Of a stretch of 19,801 nucleotides of DNA, positions 1 through 9,525 are shown piece by piece. The notes beneath the pieces were generated by a model, which saw only the letters and a list, made by a program, of their open reading frames with translations, ran no database searches and had not been told where the DNA came from. Within the stretch, counting starts at the first letter, position 1. Each line of letters begins with the position of its first letter. This DNA comes from Dimargaris cristalligena (lineage: Eukaryota; Kickxellomycota; Dimargaritomycetes; Dimargaritales; Dimargaritaceae), in assembly GCA_027576995.1 (NCBI GenBank), contig JANBQC010000323.1, positions 11,694-31,494 of the forward strand, written 5' to 3'. The position numbers and the translations under genes were made by a program.

Positions 1-21
1 CGAGGGGGGGGTCTTCTAAAG

Positions 22-2082
22 TTAGGTGGGCAGCTTATCCAGGATAGGGAACGGATGTGCCTCAGTGTTGAAAACGTACTCCGTCAAAGGCACGACTGAG
101 TCTGGACTGAAAAGCAAATACAAGTACTTGAGGGTTTCCGCCAAAAAGAACGTTTCCATTTTGTCCTCGCGGGGTGGGGGTACGACCGTTACGTCATGGA
201 GAGAGGTGTAGCCCCCCGACTCCAACCGGGCGAATTTTTCAAAGGCCATAAAAATCTTCCAGCCCATTTCACGGTATTCCACTTTTTTGGTGATACGCCA
301 CAAGATAAAGAGGGATTCGATCGTTTCGGGTCGAAGCAGGTTAAAGCCACGGTCAGGTGGGATATCAAAATCACTATGGAGGGCTTCCGAACGCGGAGGG
401 GAGTGGGACCCGTCACCGGCCATGGGAGCCGACCATTGGGTGCGGGGTAGGCCAATGTATTTTTGGGCCGCGGAAGTACGGGTGAGATAGGGGCTTCCTT
501 CCCGTTGGTAGCCGCGGAAACGGACCATTTCGGGGGCCAATCCCGTCGCCGTGAAATCGTAGAGTTGCCAGCAACCGTAAGCCAATTTTTCGGCCAAATC
601 GAGATCCTCCTGGTCCCGGACCTGCATGGTATGAGTGATGGGGGTCCCCTGAGCGGTCCGTCCGGCTTGAATCTCGGCTAGGGAGTAGCCGCGCGTGGCC
701 CCTAGCGCCAAAAGCCCGGGCAGAAAACAGGACAGGTGCTCAGCCTTGGGGAAGAACTGGGGCTTATAGGGGGACTTGAGGTGGTGGACCTTGACATACT
801 GGTCCCAAGTCGAGCGGCCGAGGTAGGGCAGCCATAGGTCCCCCACTAGGGCGATATTAGTGGACACGGTCTGCCGAACCAAATGGCGTTTGACGCCCTC
901 CACCGAAGCGTCGTACATGTCGCGGTACACTTTTTGGTCGGCATGGCCCCGGGTTTGGATCCACTGTTTCAGCAAGTACTCGTAGTAGCTATCCCCGTGG
1001 GCCCCCATGGTGATATCCCCCGAGTACGGGGAATTGTTAAAGGGGTCCATAAAAACGGGCCACAGCCCGTCGAGCGGGGTGATTTGCTGGATCGATCGCA
1101 TGACCGCCTGGGCTTTGCGATGGTACTTGGGGTCCTTGGTGAGATGGCTGAGGTACGCAAACTCGAGCTGGAGGGTACCTACTTCGGCTAATGAAATGAG
1201 GGACGTTTTCCAAGATTCCATGTTCTGGTTTTCGGCAATCCGTTCGGGTGATCCTTCGGGTGATAGGGCCAGATACACAAATTTGGATGGGTAGTCGTTG
1301 TTCAAGGTCCAGGCCTTCATCAGACGGTCGGCCAAATCCACGGCTAGGGTCAAATAGATGGGATCCTGTTTACTGAGGTGATGGGCGGACAACAAGCCAC
1401 CCAGAGTGCGGATATTCGTTTCAAAGACCGACACCGCATCCCCCTCGATATTAAAGTCAAGGGAATGGGCCACCCAGTCGCGGGCCTCCTTGTATTCGGC
1501 GTCGAGGTTCATAATCAACATCGTATCAAGGCTGTCGACGATGGTGTAGCCCAGGCCGCGCGAGGATAAATTAAATCCCCGGTGGGCCATAGGGGCGTAC
1601 TCGTCACTGCCGAACGCGTCCTGGCGGTAACCCTTCCAAGCGTGACGGAAGGCATCCACCACTTGGTTCCGTCGGGCAGTCCATTGTTCTTCCTGATTGA
1701 CGGACAAAGGTGCGGGCGGGGGCTGGGGCTTAGCAGGGGTCGGAGTGCGGAATGTAGTTGGGCGTCGGTAGCCGGCCCATATATTGTCAAACGACGTCAA
1801 TAGGGCGAGGAACACCATGAATATAAAAAGGTACAGGAGAGGGAGCTGCCAGCGGCTCAAGGCAGAGGATCGGGATCGGTCCCTGTCCGGGTCGTCACCA
1901 TCCCCCTCCTGAAAAATCAATGGTGAAAGCGAGGGGTTGCCAGCCGAAGGCTGGTTGTAGTCAGACTGGGGGTTCGTCTCGAGATGGTCGATGACGGTGG
2001 TCTGCGGAGAATTCTGATTGGCGAGACTAGACTGCCGTTGACGATTATGGTAGGCGCCACCACCACGCTGAGCAGCGGCCAT
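22..2082 (-). CDS. MNS1: Class I alpha-1,2-mannosidase (GH47), ER mannosidase I-like, type II membrane protein
   Basis: Complete single-exon gene of 686 residues. GH47 enzymes are Ca2+-dependent inverting mannosidases that remove alpha-1,2-mannose from Man9GlcNAc2 N-glycans in the ER or early Golgi, for folding control and glycan maturation. Seen: a hydrophilic N-tail of about 79 residues, one membrane segment (about 80-98), a proline-rich stem (108-126), then the catalytic domain from about 135. Family landmarks are present: FETN with the acid Glu221, GDSYYEYLLKQW with Asp364, His449, LRPETIES with Glu586, and FNTEAHP with the Ca2+-binding Thr673 near the end. Cys452 and Cys504 match the conserved disulfide. 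The block around residues 140-155 (AFRHAWKGYR) is very close to animal ER mannosidase I (MAN1B1), so that subtype is favoured over Golgi types. A longer loop than in the animal enzyme lies at about 525-575. The start has A at -3 and G at +4. The symbol is by family, not by proven orthology. Confidence 0.95.
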   Translation of the reverse strand: MAAAQRGGGAYHNRQRQSSLANQNSPQTTVIDHLETNPQSDYNQPSAGNPSLSPLIFQEGDGDDPDRDRSRSSALSRWQLPLLYLFIFMVFLALLTSFDNIWAGYRRPTTFRTPTPAKPQPPPAPLSVNQEEQWTARRNQVVDAFRHAWKGYRQDAFGSDEYAPMAHRGFNLSSRGLGYTIVDSLDTMLIMNLDAEYKEARDWVAHSLDFNIEGDAVSVFETNIRTLGGLLSAHHLSKQDPIYLTLAVDLADRLMKAWTLNNDYPSKFVYLALSPEGSPERIAENQNMESWKTSLISLAEVGTLQLEFAYLSHLTKDPKYHRKAQAVMRSIQQITPLDGLWPVFMDPFNNSPYSGDITMGAHGDSYYEYLLKQWIQTRGHADQKVYRDMYDASVEGVKRHLVRQTVSTNIALVGDLWLPYLGRSTWDQYVKVHHLKSPYKPQFFPKAEHLSCFLPGLLALGATRGYSLAEIQAGRTAQGTPITHTMQVRDQEDLDLAEKLAYGCWQLYDFTATGLAPEMVRFRGYQREGSPYLTRTSAAQKYIGLPRTQWSAPMAGDGSHSPPRSEALHSDFDIPPDRGFNLLRPETIESLFILWRITKKVEYREMGWKIFMAFEKFARLESGGYTSLHDVTVVPPPREDKMETFFLAETLKYLYLLFSPDSVVPLTEYVFNTEAHPFPILDKLPT

Positions 2083-3994
2083 GATGTTTACTAATCAGAA
2101 GTGGTTGAGCTAGTAGGGGGCTTGGGGGTAATTATGCAATACAAGGAAGAAACTGTGCAAGGGGAGTATAAAGGCGGTCGGTATCGAAAGTGGCGCAGGG
2201 CAGTTTCTTGGTTCAAAGGGGGCGTATTAGGCCCGGCCAATATATAATAAAGTACAAATAGAAGGATGAGAGCCAAGACAACAAAGGACGACTGGGGTTA
2301 CAGTCTTCACTATTGGGTTGAGTTCGAACTTACTGGGCGATACGGAAGCCGATGACTTCATAAACTACCGTACCCACTGGTATTCAATAAGATTGGGGGA
2401 CCAGGAGGAGGGGGCTACACTATGGCAGTGATAGATGATAGAGCACACAGAAGTCCACGCTGGGAACTAAAATCATCATATAACACCTCTATCCCTCATA
2501 AAAGTTGCTTTGGTACGAGTGTGAGAGTTGATTGCTCCGAAGTATTTACCAGGTTTTGTTCGGTGGATTTAACACGTACCAACTGTGAGTTCGTTTAGGC
2601 ATTATCGATAACATGGGTGCCGCGTTCCTGCTCAGTCCGCTGGTCCGTATTCCGCCAGTGACTGAATTGCATCCGTGACTGACTTCTGCAGATGATTGAT
2701 TCTTGGTGATAACTGTATTACGAGTAGGTCCAGCTGCAATCCCCATTTCTGGGCTGCGCTGGTGCAGGTCCTGCCTAGAATTTGTGCCTAACCACCGGGT
2801 CCTCGGGATTGGGGGCATTGTAAATGTTCTTCTATACGAGCCAGGTGTTGCACGACATGAAGGGGACATTAGATCCTTGCAATTCATTTATCGAAATAGC
2901 CATTGAGAAAAGGAAGAATATAAAAATGTATTGTTCGGCAATTATAGCTAGAAGTCCCTTTGTTTATCAAAAATATCAGTTAATAAGCAGTGGTCTGGCC
3001 GTGTGCATGGCAATGATAAAGAAATTAATCAGAATTACCGATTGCATGCTATGAAATATGCCGCGGAGTTAGCTACAAATGATACCCATCGCCTAGATCA
3101 ACCGGAAAACTTATAGGACCTCGTGGAGGACCATATTTCAAAGCAGGACCAAGGCCACTGGGCTTAAACACCTAAAAGTGCCTCTACTGGCTTGAGAAGG
3201 ATATGGGGAAGATTCAACCAGGCTATATAACGAAAAACTCGTTAGATGAGGCGAATACTACTGGTTAAGCAAGAATATTCCGCCTATCTTCTCGTACACG
3301 TATTATCCATATCCCTTATACAACTGGACCGGATTTTACCCATATCCATAAATGGTGACAATATGGTGACGGCATAATAACCCAGGGTCGTAACTTGAAG
3401 TCCATAATTAGCCTTGTGGTAACGGGGTCGAACCTGGGCAATACTGTATTTTTATCGGCACTTTGCCTTTGTTTATTATGGTGTTCTTCCTTTAACTATT
3501 CGACCTATCTCTTATAACTTGACCACTGGCACTGATTTAATTTGATTTTACACGCTAGGGTCCTATTTAAACCGCCATGTCACTACTTCCTTGTCGGTTT
3601 TCCCCCCACCAATAGTAAAATTAATCATTCTAAAACCCACCGAGGATACTAAATTCACGGATAGGTTTTTAATAGAAAGATAAAGGCCCTGTAGGACCAT
3701 TCATGGCAATGCGATAGTGTGGGTATTTTATTATGATATTGGTATGTGGTAGGTTTTATTTCCCAGCGTGGGTCCTTTGGATTGGTGGTATATCCCTCTC
3801 ACATTATCAGCGAAGCACCCCGCACACTTTATCTTGAGCAGTTGACTTCGTCTTTGTAATGTCCCGCCTTCATTCTCGTTGAACCTTTTTTCCAACCAAT
3901 ATTTACTTTCCCTCGTTCTCGCCAACCTGTCTTTAGTGTAATAGGTTTCCAAAATATTTCCTAGAGTTTTCCGTGTTCCCACTCTCCCAACAAC
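2083..3994. other. Intergenic region between mannosidase and RPB4 (divergent promoters)
   Basis: About 1.9 kb without a supportable gene, between two divergent genes, so it must hold both promoters. The longest open frame (2546-2887, minus, 113 codons) has an arginine/serine/proline-rich composition and no recognisable motif, and I do not call it. The part from about 2580 to 2880 is richer in G+C than the rest. An imperfect inverted repeat lies at 3381-3390/3429-3438. No tRNA or repeat family was recognised. Confidence 0.6.
2241..2250 (-). promoter_or_regulatory. TATA-like element upstream of the mannosidase
   Basis: Read on the minus strand this is TTATTATATA, about 160 bases before the mannosidase ATG. 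Position and composition fit a core promoter, but the surrounding DNA is AT-rich and no transcription start can be seen. Confidence 0.35.
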
Positions 3995-4991
3995 ATGAAG
4001 GTCACCGGCAAAAAGATTCCCATCCTCCGTCGCGGTTACATTCAGGAAGAGGATGCCGCCAAACTGGTGCTGGGTGACGGTATGTCCATTGAAATTCCCA
4101 CCAAGTCCTGTCATGTTTATTGTAATACTTGGACGCCGCTAAGAGCTAGGCTTTAGTCGACCCGAATGTAGCCCACGATTCTTGCCACCGGTATTTACCC
4201 GCACACCGCCATTGGGCTGATTAAGGACTCATTTAACACCTCCGCATATATATCCCCGCCGTTCGCGCTTTTCACCGTATCCTCGGCAGACTTCCAAAAC
4301 GAACAATGCCTTTTTATATCCGAGGTCAAAATCCTGCTCGACGCGCAGCGAGAAATTAAGGCCGGCGGCGATAAAAATGTCACCGGTGTCTACCAAAGCG
4401 CCGTAGACTACGTCAACCAATTTGCCCGTTTCAAAAACCAGGACACCGTCCGCGAAGTACGCCAGTAAGTTTCCCGGAGGTATATTATCTATGGGCCTTT
4501 GGAATCATTATATTCACGAATAACTACCCCTATTTCAACCGCTGTACTTATGGCTTAACACCGGTGATTTTCTGTATTAATTATTCCCATTTCCCCTAGA
4601 TTTCTTGCGGAGGCCAATTTGGAACCCTTCGAAGTAGCCCAACTGGCCAACCTCTGCTGCGAGGAAGCCGAGGAAGCCAAATCACTTATCCCAAGGTAGG
4701 CCCACCTATTTATTTCCGACGTACAGTGACTGAACGAGACACCATCGCACCTGCCCTATCATTCATGGCTCCTGTGGGAGGGCACCTTATCGACACCCAA
4801 TCTTGCTGTACCAATACCATGGCCCCCATGTCTCTTGCCCATGTATACATACTAATTTACAATGCTCTATACTGCACATGCCTCTTACAACCTCATGTAT
4901 CACACCCATTAGCCTAGAACACAAAAAGGAGGATACCAGCATCCAAGCCATTCTGAACGAAATGCTGACTCTTAAAAAGTTCCAGGCCTAA
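3995..4991 (+). CDS. RPB4: DNA-directed RNA polymerase II subunit Rpb4 (four exons)
   Basis: Exons 3995-4079, 4290-4464, 4600-4695 and 4913-4991 join in frame to 144 residues, ending at TAA 4989-4991. Introns begin GTATGT, GTAAGT and GTAGGC and end in AG. Rpb4 pairs with Rpb7 to form the Pol II stalk, which acts in initiation, RNA binding and mRNA fate. Family landmarks run in order: EEDAAKLVLG (18-27), FISEVKILL (37-45), FARFKNQDTV (73-82), FEVAQLANLCCEEAEEAKSLIPSLE (97-121, HRDC-like core) and the terminal TLKKFQA. The SLIPSLE junction, created by exons 3 and 4, matches the family exactly and decides the acceptor at 4911-4912 over one five bases downstream, which would break the frame. Length is near the metazoan and fission-yeast proteins; the long linker of budding yeast is absent. 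The N-terminal 15 residues are less certain. A is at -3 of the start. Confidence 0.93.
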
Positions 4992-6519
4992 CATTTTTCT
5001 GGCACCACTTCAAATACCATATCATTCTATACCAACATTTGACACTGTATATTCCCTACTTTGGTTTATCACCGACCTTATGATAGTAACAGCCAAAATT
5101 TAAACTATTATTTGAAATTCCCTTGGGTATTATTCCCCAGTGTAGCTAATCGGTACACGATGTTATCCTAAAATACCGGTAGAAAGATGTTTAACACGGC
5201 CGTTTAATATCTTGAAGGGGATATACAAGGGGAACCCAGCGAAATAACTCTGCAGTTGGTAGCATCTAGTCAAATGTACCAGAAACTATTGGTATTGGTA
5301 ACGGATGGGCGATAAATACCAGAGAAGTTACGGGTCCAATATTACCAATAGGCGGCATCAAAGCGGACCGGCCTCGTTGGGGAATTAGTCGTGTTGGAAA
5401 TTCGCTGAAAATATGTTTTCATCTGAATGATGTTCTCAATTTCCTCACCAGTGGCCAAGTGTTATACATGGTTTCTGGATTGCCTATTGGGGAAGACGAA
5501 CATCACACGAAAGAAGGTACATGAGCTTACCAATTTCTACTCGAGTATGCTCCAGTGGTAGTTCTATCGACGTAGAAGTGCCATCTATATTTACCTAGTA
5601 TATCCGCACATTGGATTAGTGCCCAAGATATATGGTCGCTTTGCATACCCGATAAATGAATAGCAGCGAGAAGACGCGTATCATTTATCGAATAGTTAGT
5701 CGTAATCACCAAATTTGATTTGCTGACCTAGACAGGGTACGGGATTGGGAAGAGTGATAGGGAGGGCCACTTCCAAAAGCAACATGCTGATACCAATTTC
5801 CACGCCATTGTGAACCAGTCATGAGAATGGTAGGGTTCCACCAACATGTGGGCCCCTTTCTTCATCAGCCCTACTCTTTATCCACCACTGCCATTGCCTA
5901 AATTACAGTGCCCAACGCATTTCACTTGCTAGTATTGGGTTAGAATGGTTACTAAACGGTACTATTCGGTTGTTTCAACTGAGCAGGTGTTCGATGTAAT
6001 ACATAGTACCCCTCGTACACTCTGAACATGTCCATATCAGTCCACTAACCGCATGTTCAACGACTATGCTATACCCCGCAAACGAATTGGGCATGTGTTC
6101 GTGCATGCTATCGCTCGATTATTTTTTACATGTTCTTATTCTACGTATTATTATTTTTGCTCCGCGTTGAAGTGCGCGAAAAACGAATGTTGATATGAGT
6201 GTATACGAAACTTCAGAAATCCAGACATCATAGCCAATGAATTTTGTCCCCAGGCCCTCTTCTCGTGACACAATCCCAAAGGACACTCTCCTCGAAAGCA
6301 CCCCCTAGATCATTACGCTATTATAAAAGCAATGCCCCTCGACATTATTCTGGGTCGATGCATACGTTTAAAATCAACATTAATAAGTCTCCAATTTCAC
6401 TTGCTTCCTACTCATGATTATTTTGCTCGGTTTCAAAACCAGTGATTCTTATAGCCCCACCTGGCCTTTAAATTTAACACTTATCACCAATATCCTTTTA
6501 TTTTATTTTAAGCTACACA
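4992..6519. other. Intergenic region between RPB4 and the 438-residue orphan gene
   Basis: About 1.5 kb, AT-rich, with only short open frames (60-61 codons, minus strand, at 5527-5712 and 6119-6301) that show no motif. It should hold the RPB4 3' UTR and the promoter of the next gene. I saw no clear AATAAA close behind RPB4, no repeat and no RNA gene. Confidence 0.55.
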
Positions 6520-8059
6520 ATGAATCTAAAGGACACTATAGTGGCAGGAATAATTGGCTATTTAACCACATCTAGTTCCCCCTTGTATCCCAGCCACGAC
6601 CATAACTCATACATTGCGAAACCCACCTGGTTTGAATCTATCCATATATTGCCCCATTTGATAAAGTCGGATATGGTGGAAAGACTGGACCTGTCGGCTT
6701 ATCTCTGGTGGGCCCCAGTTCTGTTAAATACTGATTCCACCAATGACCCTAAGGTCCCCGATAAGGTAAAAAATAAATAGACATAAGTCTAGTTTATATA
6801 TATTCTATGTATGGGATTTTAATGCGGGAAACGGCCCAATACCACTGATGTGTTTATTTACGCTCACCGACCTGTCAAGTTCTCTTATTGATCGTGGGCC
6901 ATTTATCACTCAGATCTCTTAACGCAGTATACTAATGCCAGATCAATATTTTTTACTCCTATCGTTACTATCGACTCCTGTGTTGTAGGTAAGCCAATTC
7001 TTGGCCAAGCTAAATCAAACACTGGCTCTCAATTTGTCCTATCCAGCTGTGACCAGCCAGGTTGCCAATGAACTTTTCAAACAGTTCCCTTTAGAATCCA
7101 CGAACGCCGTCTTTGAAAAAATTGTTGGTATCTACCCCAGATTAGCCCAGTTGGCAGAATCGGAAACAGGGTTACTCCATACCCAATCGAATTTATTTAT
7201 TGAAATCGGCTTATTTATCAACCGACATTACAATACGCCAAGACTTCCTCTTTTTACCCGAACTAATTGGAAGTATGTCGATCTGGCCCGGTTGTCCCCC
7301 GAGGAATTCGCCCGGAACTTTCCGGTAGCCCATACCGCCAACATCACAATTTTGAACCAAATGGCCCATCTAGACTCCGCAATCGGGGAATACGAGGGCC
7401 CAGTTGGACTGCCACAGCACCCTAACTTGGACCTGTTGCACTTGGGAATAAACCTGATGGATTCCAGTGAGGTAGTCTTCTATCTGGATCTGGTCGGTAA
7501 GGGTGTTATTCAACAAATGGCCAATGTAGCCATATGGCATTTGTACCGTACGGGCCAGTCGGCCGTCTTGGCGGAATTTATGGACCTCGACAGCACATCC
7601 GACAATAGTAACCCTTCCCTCATCCCGTACCCTATGCTGTACCCGGCCGTCAATTTACTACTAGCACTAGCGGCAATACAACAGGATGAAGACCTCATTT
7701 GGAAGTTGACCCGCCGTTGGATTGACGATGGGACCCTCAGCTACCAGAACGAGGAGACGGAGGATGCTATTAAAGACCAGCGGGACGTGCTCGTTTGTCT
7801 ACGTGCCAATGGAATGCAAGAAGCGGCGTCCTATCTCCAGCAACTCTGGAATGTGCAGTACCAGAGGTTGAAGCCCGCCTCGATTAGTCGTGCAACATTG
7901 TGTCGGGGTGACCGTTGGCTACGTGTTTTACCCTCCGGAGATATGTGGTTGGCCTATTCGGCCCACCATTTCAAATTCAGTGACGAAGCTATTATAACTG
8001 AACCCGGCGCTGATCCTGTGAACCCCGCATTCGAAATTATTGATTTGTGGGAGGAATAA
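6520..8059 (+). CDS. Hypothetical protein, 438 residues, two exons, probably helical
   Basis: Exon 1 is 6520-6765 (82 codons) and exon 2 is 6989-8059. The intron 6766-6988 starts GTAAAA after AAG and ends TTGTAG. Both exons join in phase 0, and exon 2 has no ATG near its beginning, so a single spliced gene is the best model. I do not recognise the product. The N-terminus (TIVAGIIGYL at 6-15) is mildly hydrophobic and could be a weak signal peptide. The rest is rich in amphipathic, leucine-rich stretches, such as the run from DLLHLGINLM through VVFYLDLVGKGVIQQMANVA and IWHLYRTGQSAVLAEFMDL, which recalls helix-turn-helix solenoids. Potential N-glycosylation sequons (NQT, NLS, NIT) occur after the junction. 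There is no enzyme signature and no metal-binding cluster. A is at -3 of the ATG, and AATAAA lies 27 bases past the stop. Codon use resembles the neighbours, so it is likely a real gene of a lineage-specific family. Confidence 0.72.
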
Positions 8060-8085
8060 GAACATTAGACCTCCGATGGTTGGGA

Positions 8086-8091
8086 AATAAA
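8086..8091 (+). terminator. Polyadenylation signal AATAAA of the 438-residue gene
   Basis: An exact AATAAA hexamer starts 27 bases after the stop codon. This is a plausible position for a fungal poly(A) signal, but no cleavage site can be assigned. Confidence 0.4.
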
Positions 8092-9351
8092 TGACCATTT
8101 TTTTCATCAACGTATGTAACTTGATTGGGAGGTGGCCGGCTCTCTTTTCTGGTTGCTGTGAAGCCGACGCTGGTTATGCCCTGACTAAGTCCATTAGTAT
8201 GGGGTTGCTTTATTTCAATGACGAAGTTATATAGGTTGTCATTGGAACGGTCAAAGTAGTGGGTACTGAATTCAGGTACAACCTGTGGACGTAGGTAATG
8301 GTTAGGCCATGGAGATGTCACTGGTGCCGGTCGGGGTGTATTTCGTGACTGTGACAAAAACTGGACGCCTTGATCATATTAAATGATAGACGTCTGCTAC
8401 GTAGGATACCCAGATTGGTAGCCTAATGGTAGGTGCTGGCTAGTCACTACCTAGTTAAGGCTAGCAATACACCATTTAATATATTGGTGGAGTTCAATAT
8501 GCGTTATAACTAACTAACTGCAAAATCACCAAATGAGAAACTTCAAGTTCAGCTAATATCTTGGTTGAAATGGTTCGCGGATGAAAATGACAATGATTTT
8601 ATCAACTTATAATGTGAAGTATTGGGAGATTGCCCATCCAATGGGATAAAACCACGTTACAGCAGACCTCACCCCCGAAAACCCAAGGAAACCAGTTCTA
8701 GAAAAATTATCTAATGGGTCTGATGATCTGCGTCTGTAAAGAGGTTAAAAAATTAACACGAGGGCACAGTATCCTCATCGTAAAATTGTGGTCTTGGTCA
8801 GACCAAAACCAGGGGCGGCATCACACCTGCTGCGGTCAAATGCAATAGAATAAAGGTTCCTGATTACAAACTCCACTCTTTTAAGATACAGAAGCGCGCG
8901 TGGGTTGAAGGTCCGGGGCGTATTCGATAAAGGATTGGGCCATTCACTTACTGAGGTTTGGTCAATTAGTTTCTGAGGCGTCACGAAGGAATTCCGCATA
9001 ACGAAAATGGGGATATGCTGTACCAACGAGGCGGGAAATGAAACCAAATCCACGGGCCCCTATTGAATGGGATCCCGACCAATCAAAAGTGGCCACGAGT
9101 ACGACGGTTGATTCCTGTAGGAATATACCGTTATTGTAGGGTGGCATTGTATATTCGCTAATTGAGTGTATCAAGTTTTCCCCTTGGGAAATCTTCGACT
9201 CCTGAAAAAATAATCCTCCGATCGACAGCCAGCCTGCCACAACCAGGGGTAGCAAAACGACCTCAAAAAATATCACGTCGGAGCATCCAACTATCCAGAG
9301 AAAAAAACCCCGATGTCCCGGAATAGGTGGCCCTTCCAGACAACATAGTCC

Positions 9352-9358
9352 TATAAAA
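9352..9358 (+). promoter_or_regulatory. TATA-like element of transporter 1
   Basis: TATAAAA lies about 170 bases upstream of the chosen ATG. A second TATATA is at 9407-9412, about 115 bases upstream. Either could be the core promoter; there is no independent evidence. Confidence 0.4.
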
Positions 9359-9525
9359 CCCCACTATAATCACTCTCCTTCAGAAAGGAATGTGCTTCAT
9401 CTGCATTATATACCCACCCTTGCATACCATTCATCCGCATCCCTAATATATTGAATCATAGCCGAACCTGTCATTTTCCCATCTACCAAAGCGTATACCA
9501 CGTTTCCTACTGTGTCACCTTTTCC

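Larger units (their letters stand above)
8060..9525. other. Intergenic region before the transporter array
   Basis: About 1.47 kb without a called gene. Minus-strand open frames at 8037-8357, 8775-9053 and 8962-9276 lack ATG starts at their ends. The last opens with a hydrophobic stretch and is discussed as a possible relic. A short tandem AACT repeat lies near 8504-8518. The last 200 bases hold the promoter of the first transporter. Confidence 0.55.

Noticed and set aside
2091..2276. Possible upstream ORF of 61 codons before the mannosidase
   Set aside because: It opens with TTG and has no ATG at its beginning, so initiation there is unlikely.
2546..2887. 113-codon minus-strand open frame in the mannosidase-RPB4 gap
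   Set aside because: Composition is that of random translated DNA (many Arg, Ser, Pro, Thr), and no domain or splice structure was found.
3381..3438. Imperfect 10-base inverted repeat (9 of 10 pairs) with a B-box-like GGTCGAACC
   Set aside because: I considered a tRNA gene, but there is no matching A box, acceptor stem or cloverleaf; the repeat alone is within chance for this length.
8416..8470. tRNA A-box-like sequence near TAGCCTAATGGTAGG
   Set aside because: No B box or foldable acceptor stem follows.
9451..9525. 25-residue N-terminal extension of transporter 1
   Set aside because: It begins at TTG, not ATG, and has no counterpart in the paralogues. The ATG at 9526 aligns with their starts.
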